Positions 36,334-44,669 of a DNA stretch of 64,000 bases are shown piece after piece. Every line of letters begins with the position of its first letter. Positions within the stretch are counted from its first letter, which is position 1. Source of the stretch: Olegusella massiliensis (lineage in GTDB: Bacteria; Actinomycetota; Coriobacteriia; Coriobacteriales; Atopobiaceae); the NCBI RefSeq assembly GCF_900078545.1, contig NZ_FLLS01000002.1, positions 186,001-250,000 of the forward strand, written 5' to 3'. A program made the translations under genes and the position numbers. Under the pieces are notes generated by a model. That model saw nothing but the letters and a program-made list of their open reading frames with translations. It was not told where the DNA came from and made no database searches.

Positions 36334-37161
36334 TTACACCTTCAGTCGAATCTCATGGACAACCTTCATGAGTTCCTTAACACGCTCAACGTCAACGCGG
36401 ACGTTTTCTAGCGACTCATCTTCAAGGCGACCACCATCTTTAAAATATGTCCCAACCACAGCTGCATCTGCTGAAGCAAGCTTCGCTTCAATTGTATCTG
36501 GACGGCAACCAGTATTCACAAGAACGGCCACGTCAGGATTCTTCTCTTTTACTGAAGCAATTAAGGCCTCGTCAACATCAGCACCTGCCGCGCTTGCCGA
36601 AACGCATAGCCCATCAGGATGAACCTTAAAAATAGTAGATGAAGCAATGTCTGCCAAAGACCTCGTATCAAGATTCCGGTCAGACTCAGGGTTGATAAAG
36701 TACAGCATGCGCAAATTATCTAGATGAAGTTCGGCTTTGCGGCGCATCAACATGGAGAAGTCATTGTTATAGAAGCCGCCATCGCCGACATAGACACCTG
36801 AGAATGTTCCACGTACAAAATCTGCCTCTACTGCAGCTGCAAGCTCGATGCATGCCAGACCATCAGAAATAGCATCTACTCCCAAGGGACAAGACAGCTC
36901 GCTCCTCAGTTGACCGATAATGTAGGCCATTGTAGAAGGGGTGACAAAGCTCATCTTACGCTGATAAGGAAGGGAAAACTCATTAGAAACAATAATTCCG
37001 TCTACGCCGCCCTCTTGAAGAGCCTCGAGATCTCGCTTTGCATGTTCAACAACAGACGAAACGGTCCTATTCCCAAACCGTGGATCTCCAGGAAGTGCAT
37101 CAAGGTGAAGCATAGAAATGATTGGCTTTTTTGTACCAAATAGTTCATCAGTCCAAAGCAT
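36334..37161 (-). CDS. BtpA/SgcQ family protein
   Basis: This 275-residue TIM-barrel-like protein of the BtpA family shows the conserved start KPIISMLHLDALPGDPRF and DGIIVSNEFSLPY. The central GVDAISDGLACIELAAAVEADFVRGTFSGVYVGDGG is followed by VLVNTGCRPDTI and VVGTYFKDGG. BtpA is linked to photosystem I in cyanobacteria, but heterotrophs carry SgcQ versions in sugar operons with no proven reaction. AGGAGAG precedes the ATG. It is the last gene of the minus-strand operon, after the FGGY kinase, so a role on a phosphorylated sugar is plausible. Confidence 0.88.
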   Translation of the reverse strand: MLWTDELFGTKKPIISMLHLDALPGDPRFGNRTVSSVVEHAKRDLEALQEGGVDGIIVSNEFSLPYQRKMSFVTPSTMAYIIGQLRSELSCPLGVDAISDGLACIELAAAVEADFVRGTFSGVYVGDGGFYNNDFSMLMRRKAELHLDNLRMLYFINPESDRNLDTRSLADIASSTIFKVHPDGLCVSASAAGADVDEALIASVKEKNPDVAVLVNTGCRPDTIEAKLASADAAVVGTYFKDGGRLEDESLENVRVDVERVKELMKVVHEIRLKV

Positions 37162-37203
37162 ATTAACTACTCTCCTAACTACAATTACAAAAGTTCAAAT
37201 AAT

Positions 37204-38727
37204 TTACTTAATAAGCCTGTGTACCAGCTCTTTTGTCGCAGGATAAAGCTCATCAAATAGCTGCTGATACTTTTTATATGCTTCGTGGTTTTCCATGTTT
37301 GGCTCGTAAGTAACGCCGGGTTTCACTTTGCTAGCAAGCTCGTCAAAGCCATTCCAGATGCCTGTTCCTACTGCTGCCATCATTGCATCGCCGTAGCTTG
37401 CACCGATACCGATCGCTGGTACAGAAATTGACTTGCCAGTGACATCGGCAACAATCTGCATCCACAAAGCGCTCTTTGTTCCGCCGCCTGCAGCCATAAC
37501 GCGACGAACAGGAACTCCGTCTTCCTCAAAAATCTTGAAGTGCTGATTAATTGAGTAAGCAACACCCTCTAAGCATGCGCGATAGAGATGTGCGCGTGTA
37601 TGAGCAAGATTAAAGCCGGCGAATATACCACGAGCATCAGGGTCATTAATAGGAGTGCGCTCACCAGCGAAATAGGGTAGGCAGAGGAGCCCTTCACTTC
37701 CCAGAGGAATCTTCTCAGCATCGGCAGACATTGCCTGGTAGGCATTGATTCCGCCATTTTCTTCTGCTTCTTTATAGTCCCTATAGCACTCATCACGCAT
37801 CCAGCGCGTTAGAGTTCCTGCAGTATTGGTACCTGCGGAAACATCAAAGGTACCAGGAATAATAAAGCGCTCACGCCAGATTCGATCGTCATTTACAAGT
37901 CGGTCTGCGACGAGGAACATGTAAATTGAGGAGCCAAACTGAAGCATCAGATCGCCAAGTCGGCCAATACCACAAGAAATTCCTTCTGCCCCAGAGTCGT
38001 CGGTACCCACTGTTACTGGGGTGCCAGCTGCAAGGCCAGTTTCACGAGCAGCCTGCTCTGTGATGGTACCCGCGATAGCGGTCGTATCAGCAACGTTAGC
38101 CAGCTGATCGGGGCGGCAAATCGGCTCGCAAAGCTTTGGATTAGGCGTTCCATCTGCATCATACAGAGGATTGAAGCTTGCTAATCCCAAAAACTTATCT
38201 ACATAATACTCACCAGTAAGCTTTGCTGTGATGTAGCTAGAGCCTGTCAGAAACTTGTGAGTGCGAGCATAAACTTCAGGCTCATTTTCTTTAATCCAAA
38301 GAATCTTTGGCATAACGTCAGATGAGCCAAGAGGACGACCAAACCACTCACGTATCTGATCTTCGCCGTAAAGTTCAGTCAGCTCTTTGCATTGATCAAG
38401 TGCACGGGCATCAATACCGTAAAGAATTGCTTTGCGAAGTGGTTTACAATTTTCATCGACTGGTAGGCAGTCCGCACCAAGTGCACTTGCAGCAACACCC
38501 TTAATATCGCTTGGATTGATCCCACTCTTTTTAATCAAATCATTGCTGATTGTGCAGAAATCATGCCACCAGACGGCCTCGGCATCATGCTCATAAAAAT
38601 TAGGCTGGGGGTTTTCCATCCCATGCTCAGTTGCACTTTCGGCAATAACAGTGCCTTCGGCGTCGATAATAACGCCTTTACTTGCAAAAGTTCCAGTATC
38701 GATGCCCATGAAATAAATTTCAGACAT
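37204..38727 (-). CDS. FGGY-family carbohydrate kinase, xylulokinase-like
   Basis: This 507-residue two-domain kinase phosphorylates a sugar or polyol with ATP. It has the N-terminal phosphate loop MGIDTGTFASKGV, the catalytic Asp in TVGTDDSGAEG, FAGERTPINDPDARG and the FGGY signature region near AAGGGTKSALWMQIVADVTG. The layout resembles xylulokinases, but the substrate cannot be read from sequence. The ATG at 38727 has GGAGG six bases upstream. It lies after two GntR genes. Confidence 0.9.
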   Translation of the reverse strand: MSEIYFMGIDTGTFASKGVIIDAEGTVIAESATEHGMENPQPNFYEHDAEAVWWHDFCTISNDLIKKSGINPSDIKGVAASALGADCLPVDENCKPLRKAILYGIDARALDQCKELTELYGEDQIREWFGRPLGSSDVMPKILWIKENEPEVYARTHKFLTGSSYITAKLTGEYYVDKFLGLASFNPLYDADGTPNPKLCEPICRPDQLANVADTTAIAGTITEQAARETGLAAGTPVTVGTDDSGAEGISCGIGRLGDLMLQFGSSIYMFLVADRLVNDDRIWRERFIIPGTFDVSAGTNTAGTLTRWMRDECYRDYKEAEENGGINAYQAMSADAEKIPLGSEGLLCLPYFAGERTPINDPDARGIFAGFNLAHTRAHLYRACLEGVAYSINQHFKIFEEDGVPVRRVMAAGGGTKSALWMQIVADVTGKSISVPAIGIGASYGDAMMAAVGTGIWNGFDELASKVKPGVTYEPNMENHEAYKKYQQLFDELYPATKELVHRLIK

Positions 38728-38795
38728 ATTATCCTCCAAAAGTTTACTGTCTCTTTTAAAAAGAATTCAGTTTTGGGACCTAGAATTGATGACAA

Positions 38796-39527
38796 CTAGA
38801 CCAAGTGTTCTCCATTTTTTACGGTAAAGTGACACATATCGCTACGGTTGAAAGAGCGCATATATTCGATTACACGGCCACTTCTGTCATAACTTATGCA
38901 GGTCAACAGTAGTACGTCTTTATTTGCTTCAACACCTAAAGAACGAGCAGCACGAGGTTCAATTGGGACAATATCGAGAGTCTCCCAAGCCCGAACGGGC
39001 TCTTCTCCGTTAAACCCATAAACGTCATAGAGAGAGAAAACCTCAAGATCTATTTCCATAAGATTGGGCACGAGCTTACAAGGGATATAGGTATATTCCA
39101 AAGAAACGGGCTTGCCGTTTGCAAGATTCAGGCGTTTGATAGCATAAATGTCATCGTCAGGGTCTATTCCTAGTCTGTCTGCATAGAGCGCCTTAGCCTT
39201 ACGAACCTCTTTGCCCAAAATCTTTATACCTGCCTGTGCTTTGCTGTCAGTGATCGACTGACGGAAACCTGTCAGGTTGTCGAGATCACGTACCAAACGC
39301 CTTCCGACAACAAAAGCACCTTTTCCCTGAACACGCTTGAGAATACCCTCCTCAACAAGCGCATCGAGAGCGCTTCTGGCTGTTAGACGATTTACTCCAT
39401 ACGTCTTTGCAAGAGCATTTTCAGAGGGAATAAGACATCCTGGTGGATATTCTCCTGAATCCACTCGATCACGAACAACTTCGCGAAGTTGCAAATAAAT
39501 AGGTGAGTTTTCGTCTACAGCACTCAT
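38796..39527 (-). CDS. GntR/HutC family regulator, second of a tandem pair
   Basis: This 243-residue regulator has an N-terminal winged helix (PIYLQLREVVRDRVDSGEYPPG, then NRLTARSALDALVEEGIL) and a C-terminal UTRA sensor domain. HutC members bind sugar phosphates or similar small effectors and leave operators of the NagR/DasR or FrlR type. Its ATG follows the stop of the upstream GntR gene directly (TAAATG). It is a good candidate for control of this catabolic locus. Confidence 0.92.
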   Translation of the reverse strand: MSAVDENSPIYLQLREVVRDRVDSGEYPPGCLIPSENALAKTYGVNRLTARSALDALVEEGILKRVQGKGAFVVGRRLVRDLDNLTGFRQSITDSKAQAGIKILGKEVRKAKALYADRLGIDPDDDIYAIKRLNLANGKPVSLEYTYIPCKLVPNLMEIDLEVFSLYDVYGFNGEEPVRAWETLDIVPIEPRAARSLGVEANKDVLLLTCISYDRSGRVIEYMRSFNRSDMCHFTVKNGEHLV

Positions 39528-40256
39528 TTACCCTTCGCTCCCGTACGTGTCGGTACGTCTAAGCTCCGTACCGAAGATAATATGTTGAGGTAATACTATA
39601 TTTTTAAAAAATTCTACAGGATTATTTTTTTCATCTTGAATAAGTCCTGTTTGGAAAAAGGCAGATGTGCCAAGAGGAACATTCAAAATTTCTGACTCTT
39701 CTTCATCCACCTTGGTGATACTAATTTTCTCAGAACCTGTTTTCGGAACGATACCATAGACTTCTTTTAGAACGCGATATAAAGAATCCTTTGCAAAGTC
39801 ATATTTCTCGATACCTTGGCAATCCCTAGCATTGACCCAAGTAGTCTCAATTGAAACTGGACATTCGTCAATTAAATTAACTCTTCTCAACACCAAAACA
39901 GGGGAAGCAAGCATGACATGGAGGTGTCTCACTGCATACTTATTTGCTTCAATAATTTGAGAGCCAATTACCAAATGCGATGGCGTATATCCAGATTCTG
40001 AAACTGCCTGGCTGAACCCTATCGTATCCTGAAGATTTCGAACCATCCTAGGCTGCGCTACAAAAGTTCCAAGTCCAACCTTACTTACCACTACACCAAA
40101 ATGCGCAAGACGCGAAAGCGCATTGCGAAGCGTCATTCGATTTAAATCCCAAAGCTCACACATATCGCGCTCAGAAGGAAGCTTATCGCCTGGCGTGAGA
40201 CCATTCTCTATGATATATGATTCAATTAGTTCTGAGATTTCATCTCTTGAACGCAT
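39528..40256 (-). CDS. GntR/HutC family regulator, first of a tandem pair
   Basis: This 242-residue regulator has a winged helix (DEISELIESYIIENGLTPGDKLPSERDMCELW, then NRMTLRNALSRL) and a UTRA effector domain. It differs clearly from its neighbour, so the pair is not a recent duplication and may sense two effectors. AAGGTGAT precedes the ATG. E. coli uses one such protein, FrlR, for fructoselysine genes. Confidence 0.92.
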   Translation of the reverse strand: MRSRDEISELIESYIIENGLTPGDKLPSERDMCELWDLNRMTLRNALSRLAHFGVVVSKVGLGTFVAQPRMVRNLQDTIGFSQAVSESGYTPSHLVIGSQIIEANKYAVRHLHVMLASPVLVLRRVNLIDECPVSIETTWVNARDCQGIEKYDFAKDSLYRVLKEVYGIVPKTGSEKISITKVDEEESEILNVPLGTSAFFQTGLIQDEKNNPVEFFKNIVLPQHIIFGTELRRTDTYGSEG

Positions 40257-40349
40257 TTAGTATCACCTTCAAAAAATTACCAAATAACGCAGGTAGCCCC
40301 CTTAGTTTACCGCAGTATTACTCAACTTTCCGAATATCTTCACACACGT

Positions 40350-40787
40350 TTAATCACCTATCACTTGAATGAGATAGGTGCGCTCAGATGGCCCATCGAA
40401 CTCACAAAAATAAACTTCCTGTGCTCCTCCTTTATCCAGTTCACCTCCCTTCACAAAGAAATGAGTATGATTTCCCACCAGTAATGCTTTGAGGTGACCT
40501 GTTGGATTTCCAGCAGTTGATCCGTAATCTTTCAAAATGCGAGCATGAGCGTAGGGATGATCCTCCGGGACCAATCTCCCCAAGAACTCATCGATATCGG
40601 CTTCAAGACACTCCAGTGCCTCATTCGTTGTTATCCCTGCAGTCGTATGCCTAGAAATAACCGTTACCATACCCTCTTTAATTCCACTCTCTTTGACGGC
40701 TTGCTCGATTTCTTCCGTAATCAATGAGTACTGGTTGTACTCCGTCGTTAGGAAAGTTTTTGATATTGTGTAGATCATCTTGCTCAC
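40350..40787 (-). CDS. YjbQ/UPF0047 family protein
   Basis: This 145-residue protein has the YjbQ signature (VISRHTTAGITTNE, DHPYAHARILKDYGSTAGNPTGHLKALLVG, HFFVKGGELDKGGAQEVYFCEFDGP). The family is a conserved small barrel with weak thiamine-phosphate synthase activity in vitro; its main role is unsettled. The GTG start overlaps the TAG of the amidohydrolase gene by one base. Its place inside a sugar operon is unusual and may point to a metabolite-related function. Confidence 0.9.
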   Translation of the reverse strand: MSKMIYTISKTFLTTEYNQYSLITEEIEQAVKESGIKEGMVTVISRHTTAGITTNEALECLEADIDEFLGRLVPEDHPYAHARILKDYGSTAGNPTGHLKALLVGNHTHFFVKGGELDKGGAQEVYFCEFDGPSERTYLIQVIGD

Positions 40788-41638
40788 TACTCCAACCCAT
40801 TGAGGAACTGGAGGGCATTTTGTCCTTTGATTAACTGAACCGTACTTTCACGTAATCCAAGATTGTCGAGTGCTTTTGCCATACGAATTTGTTCAAAACG
40901 AGGGTTATCGCTTCCGAACATCACCTGATGGCGCAAACTCCGGTCAATCCATGTCGCTGGCAAGTCTTTAGTAAAAAGCTGAGAATAAAATTCCTGCGCA
41001 CAATCGAAATAAAGTGCTCCAGTATCTGCGTAAACATTCGAATGCTTCACCATAATCATTGCAGCTTCTTGCAACCATGGCCAAGCAAAATGCCCAAGAC
41101 AGAAACGTAAATTAGGACGTGTCTCTGCTAATTCTTCAAACTCAACAGGTCTTCCAAACTTTGAGAGCGTATGTGGCTCCCATGACATTCCTGCATGAAA
41201 CATAACTGGTCGATTGAAGTGCTCGCAAATGTCATACAGCTTTTGCGCCTCATCATCCATAGGATAAAAATGCTGACGACCAGGATGCAGGTTAAGTCCT
41301 TTTAAATCCAAATCAGCAAATGCGTGCTCCAGCTTTTCGGGTGCCTGCGGGTCTTTTGGATCCACGCTTGCAAAGCCAATAAACTTATTAGGAGCGAGGT
41401 CCACCAACTGGCGGACCTCCTCATTTGTGACTGGGACAACACCTTCGCAGGCAGAATAATCTTGAGGTAGCAAGCACATCTTATCGAGCCCAGCAAGTCT
41501 CATCTGATTGGAGATATGTTCGAGCTTTGCCGTCCCGTTCTTATGAATATCTAGGATTTCGTGACGCATGTCTTCTCTACTAGAATCCATATTGATTGGC
41601 TCATAAAAAGCCGGATGTACATGCACATCAATAAACAT
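40787..41638 (-). CDS. Amidohydrolase 2 family metal-dependent hydrolase
   Basis: This 283-residue TIM-barrel hydrolase has the metal site DVHVHPAF at the start, then LHPGRQHFYP, MFHAGMSW, LGHFAWPW and GSDNPR, the usual ligand order of the family. Reactions include decarboxylation and hydrolysis of lactones or amides. The ATG at 41638 with GGGGAGT is chosen because it places the DVHVH motif at the N-terminus. It lies two bases after the epimerase stop. Confidence 0.88.
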   Translation of the reverse strand: MFIDVHVHPAFYEPINMDSSREDMRHEILDIHKNGTAKLEHISNQMRLAGLDKMCLLPQDYSACEGVVPVTNEEVRQLVDLAPNKFIGFASVDPKDPQAPEKLEHAFADLDLKGLNLHPGRQHFYPMDDEAQKLYDICEHFNRPVMFHAGMSWEPHTLSKFGRPVEFEELAETRPNLRFCLGHFAWPWLQEAAMIMVKHSNVYADTGALYFDCAQEFYSQLFTKDLPATWIDRSLRHQVMFGSDNPRFEQIRMAKALDNLGLRESTVQLIKGQNALQFLNGLE

Positions 41639-41639
41639 T

Positions 41640-42464
41640 TTACTCCCCGAGCATTGCCTTAACATTATTAATTGCGCGCTTTGCATAGAGACGCGGCTCA
41701 TTGATATAGCCAGTCACTAGCTCAATCGTTGCGGTGCGCTCATAAGGAAGATCGCGGATTTCCTCGAGCAGCTCTTTCATGGGCAAAACACCCTCGCCGG
41801 GCATTACATGAGCATCAGAAGTGCCATCAGAATCGATGATGTGGAGGTGATACATCTTCTCGCCGAGCTTAGAGAAGTAGCTCATCATCTGCTCCTGCTG
41901 CTGGAATGGTGGGACGATGTCCATCATGCCCATGAGGTAATCAGAATCAACATGCTCAAATAGGTCGATGAGGTCATTAGCATTCTTGAATACGTTTGAC
42001 TCCATTGTTGTCAGTGGCTCAACAACAATACGAACGCCAACCTTTTCAGCATGACGAGCAAGCTCTTCGCAGCTGCGATATAGGCGATCATGCATCTCTT
42101 TGTACGTTGCTTCATATCCTGCATGAGCCGGAGAAATGAGCATGTAGTCTGAACCAAGTGCGCGAGCCTGATCAAGACAAATCTTGAGGTAGCGGATTGC
42201 ATCCTCGCGCTGGCGCTCAGAGCCAATCATAAAGTTGTAAGGATAAGCATTGTGCTCGGGGCAATAACCGGTAATGGGCACACCATACTTATCGCGAAGC
42301 CTTAGGATTTCTTCTATATCGCCATCTGCAAGATCTGGAGCATATGCATGTGGACGGGCACCCCAAAGCTCGATATAGTCATAGCCAAAACGCTTCGCAT
42401 CTTCGAAAATGTTCTCAAGGGGATTACGCTGATAACCTGAAGTAAACATGCCAATTTTGAACAT
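41640..42464 (-). CDS. frlC: FrlC-like sugar epimerase (fructoselysine 3-epimerase family)
   Basis: This 274-residue AP-endonuclease-2-like TIM barrel aligns along its length, from memory, with E. coli FrlC. Shared segments include the start KIGMFTSGYQRNPLE, IELWGARPHAYAPDL, PYNFMIG, LISPAHAGYEA, EPLTTMESNVF, LHIIDSDGTSDAH and ELVTGYINEPRLYA. FrlC interconverts fructoselysine and psicoselysine. The ATG at 42464 has AAAGGAAAG upstream. It lies just downstream of an FrlD-like kinase. Two weaker paralogues sit elsewhere in the locus. Confidence 0.88.
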   Translation of the reverse strand: MFKIGMFTSGYQRNPLENIFEDAKRFGYDYIELWGARPHAYAPDLADGDIEEILRLRDKYGVPITGYCPEHNAYPYNFMIGSERQREDAIRYLKICLDQARALGSDYMLISPAHAGYEATYKEMHDRLYRSCEELARHAEKVGVRIVVEPLTTMESNVFKNANDLIDLFEHVDSDYLMGMMDIVPPFQQQEQMMSYFSKLGEKMYHLHIIDSDGTSDAHVMPGEGVLPMKELLEEIRDLPYERTATIELVTGYINEPRLYAKRAINNVKAMLGE

Positions 42465-42529
42465 AGACTTTCCTTTCTCATGCAACCGTTACCCTACTGA
42501 ACTACTTCTATCTCACGTATTCCAAAACC

Positions 42530-43330
42530 TTAGGCAGACATGCCTACCCAAGGTTCAAAAACACCGACGACCTGAGCTGCTACTTCAGCTCCCTTCTCTA
42601 GACATTTAATGGGTTCTTCACCCATTAGATAGGCATATAAGAAGCCAGAAATAAATGAGTCTCCTGCACCAATTGTGTTTACAACTGTTGCTTTTTTAAT
42701 CCCGTAATCGTAAAGCTTGTCATCTATGGCAACGATACTGCCTTCTTCGCCAAAGGTTGCAACTGCGACTTTCATGCCGTGTGCAAGGCGCTCGCGAAGA
42801 TAACTCGAATCAAAGTTCTTTTTTCCTTCGTGGAAAGAGAAGAAGCCAATGTCAACACAAGAGGCAGTCTGTTCGACAAGGGGGTCATTTAGGCGGTCTG
42901 CATAGTCAAAGCTCACCAGGGTCCCTGTATCGTGAATTGCAGGCAAGACAGACTCAGCGTGTCCCCAAAAAGCTGAGTGAACAAGATCATGCTCAGCAGC
43001 GAAACGGACGTCTTCATCGTCGAAGACAATATCTTTAAGCACGCCTTCTTGATACTCTCCGTGGACACGCTCTTTTCCAATAAGCTCCATGTAAGTAATG
43101 GCTGTAGCTCCACTGCCCTTTTTTAGATGAGATATATCGAGACCCTCTTTTGCTAAGGTCTCAATCATCCATTGACCGTTGGCATCAGAGCCGGTCGTAG
43201 AGATTATTGACGTAGGCATACCAAGTTTTTGAAGGTTTACTGCCGTGTCAACCGCGTTTCCAGTTGGATATTTCCGCCCAAGTGCTGGATAGTCATCAAT
43301 ACAATTGTCACCAATGCACGCGGTTCGCAT
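42530..43330 (-). CDS. PfkB-family kinase, FrlD-like
   Basis: This 266-residue kinase has the FrlD-type N-terminus (ACIGDNCIDDYP, GNAVDTAVNLQKLG), HGEYQEGVL, the conserved SAFWGHAE and the PfkB catalytic motif NTIGAGDSFISGFL. It diverges from E. coli FrlD more than the kinase at 43614, and its C-terminus lacks the IQYxGAW end, so it may act on a different conjugate. ATG 43330 is used (GTG 43333 possible), with TTGGAG upstream. It heads the eight-gene minus-strand operon. Confidence 0.85.
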   Translation of the reverse strand: MRTACIGDNCIDDYPALGRKYPTGNAVDTAVNLQKLGMPTSIISTTGSDANGQWMIETLAKEGLDISHLKKGSGATAITYMELIGKERVHGEYQEGVLKDIVFDDEDVRFAAEHDLVHSAFWGHAESVLPAIHDTGTLVSFDYADRLNDPLVEQTASCVDIGFFSFHEGKKNFDSSYLRERLAHGMKVAVATFGEEGSIVAIDDKLYDYGIKKATVVNTIGAGDSFISGFLYAYLMGEEPIKCLEKGAEVAAQVVGVFEPWVGMSA

Positions 43331-43350
43331 CACTTACTCCAATCTCCATC

Positions 43351-43359
43351 TGGTATAAG
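43351..43359. promoter_or_regulatory. TGGTATAAG element upstream of the frlD-like/frlC operon
   Basis: TGGTATA lies 20 bases before the 43330 start. It is a weaker copy of the TTATTGGTATA motif found before other units of the locus; only the right part matches. Confidence 0.4.
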
Positions 43360-43552
43360 TTTCATCTCTCCTCATATATTATTCTCTGATAATAAAAAAT
43401 GAAGCCATTTATGGGTATTTCCCCTTCACCGAGGTTTTGCCTACGTTCACCTTGTAATTAGTCGCTTTTTTGTGGTTTTCAGATAGTTCATAATTTCTTC
43501 AATATGCCGTTTACGGAGAATTGTCTGCCTTATTTAGAGGCAATATTTACCT

Positions 43553-43563
43553 TTATTGGTATA
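43553..43563 (+). promoter_or_regulatory. TTATTGGTATA motif upstream of frlD
   Basis: This exact 11-mer lies 50 bases before the frlD start and is followed by TATATAT. The motif recurs before other units of the locus. It resembles half of a NagR/DasR-type site (TGGT-N-TA) and also an extended -10 box (TGnTATA), so operator and promoter readings both remain open. Confidence 0.6.
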
Positions 43564-43613
43564 TATATATTATTAAGTTATGTGCTTAAACTTCTTCATC
43601 GAAAGGAACAGAT

Positions 43614-44399
43614 ATGAAGGTTGCAGCAGTAGGAGATAACTGCGTCGATGTCTACGAAAACGAGGGAAAGCAGTATCCAGGAGGCAACCCTGTCAATGTC
43701 TCTGTTTACCTCAAAAGAATGGGTATTGATGCTTCCTATACCGGTGTCGTGGGTAATGATGCATACGGTAAGGGTCTTGTTGACGCACTAAGCTCAAAAG
43801 GCGTTGATGTAAGTCACGTTCATGTTGAGCCTGGTTCAACCGCAATTACAAAGGTCGAAATCGTAAACGGTAATCGCGTATTTGGCGATTATATCGAAGG
43901 TGTAATGGAAGACTTTAAAGTCTCTGAGGATGACTTAAAGTTCCTGTGCTCCCATGATTTGGTTGTTAGCGGTATTTGGGGACACACTACTGACGCACTC
44001 GCTGCAATTAAAGAAAGCGGAACAACTGTTGTCTTCGATTACTCCGATCAACCTCACGACCCTATCGTAGACAGCTCTATTGCTAATGTTGATTATGCCT
44101 TCTTTGGTCTTGAAGCTCGCGACACTGAGGAAGTCCGCAACTTTATGCGCGAGAAACAGGCGATGGGTCCAAAGGTTGTCATCGTTACTTTGGGTGAATA
44201 TGGAAGCCTCGCCTTTGACGGGGAGAATTTCTATTCTCATGGCATTATTCCTGTCAAAATTGCCGACACCATGGGTGCAGGGGACTCTTTCATTGCAGGC
44301 TACATTAAAGGCATTCTTGAGGGTAAAGATGTCAGCGCATGCATGGAAGAAGGTGCGCAAAGTTCTGCTGTTACGATCCAATACAATGGGGCTTGGTAA
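43614..44399 (+). CDS. frlD: Fructoselysine-type PfkB kinase, FrlD-like
   Basis: This 261-residue kinase is the closest FrlD match in the window, compared from memory with E. coli FrlD. Shared features are the start VGDNCVDVY, GGNPVNVSVYLKRMGI, VDVSHVHVEPGSTA, VFGDYIEGVM, IWGHTTDAL, VTLGEYGS, DTMGAGDSFIAGY and the terminal TIQYNGAW. FrlD phosphorylates fructoselysine at C6 before deglycation. GAAAGGAAC precedes the ATG. It is a single-gene plus-strand unit divergent from the other kinase operon and ends in a perfect terminator. Confidence 0.9.
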   Translation: MKVAAVGDNCVDVYENEGKQYPGGNPVNVSVYLKRMGIDASYTGVVGNDAYGKGLVDALSSKGVDVSHVHVEPGSTAITKVEIVNGNRVFGDYIEGVMEDFKVSEDDLKFLCSHDLVVSGIWGHTTDALAAIKESGTTVVFDYSDQPHDPIVDSSIANVDYAFFGLEARDTEEVRNFMREKQAMGPKVVIVTLGEYGSLAFDGENFYSHGIIPVKIADTMGAGDSFIAGYIKGILEGKDVSACMEEGAQSSAVTIQYNGAW

Positions 44400-44423
44400 G
44401 ATTTTTAGACAATCACAAGTTGA

Positions 44424-44460
44424 AAAAACTGTCTGGCAAATTTGCCAGACAGTTTTTATA
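44424..44460 (+). terminator. Terminator after frlD
   Basis: A perfect long palindrome (44424-44440 with 44441-44457) with core ACTGTCTGGCAAA is followed by further T and A. It lies 25 bases after the frlD stop. Confidence 0.92.
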
Positions 44461-44473
44461 TTAACGCGATATC

Positions 44474-44647
44474 TTAATAGAAAAAGCTTACGAAAGTCTG
44501 CAGCAATAGCTGCAACAGGTTGGTGAGCCAATAACCCTCATCTGCCCCATAGGGACTTCCACCCAGCAGATAGAAGAGTCTATCCATATAGTAAATGGGG
44601 ATACCAAATATAAATCCGTCTGGTTCCTTCGCTATCTCAATAAACTC
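44474..44647 (-). pseudogene. Decayed flavodoxin-like/NADPH-dependent reductase fragment
   Basis: On the minus strand this stretch reads 57 codons without interruption and ends in TAA. The residues include DGFIFGIPIYY and, only about ten residues on, GGSPYGADEGYWLTNLLQ. These are recognisable pieces of WrbA or FMN-reductase-type flavodoxin folds that normally lie some 80-100 residues apart. There is no start codon or Shine-Dalgarno in place, and stop codons lie just upstream. I read it as the remnant of a gene with an internal deletion. The identification rests on these two motifs only. Confidence 0.4.
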
Positions 44648-44669
44648 ATCAACTCAATCATCATATTGC

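Noticed and set aside
43935-44531. 198-residue minus-strand frame over the end of frlD
   Set aside because: It is antisense to a well-recognised kinase and crosses the terminator. The smaller flavodoxin-like remnant at 44474 is in a different frame.
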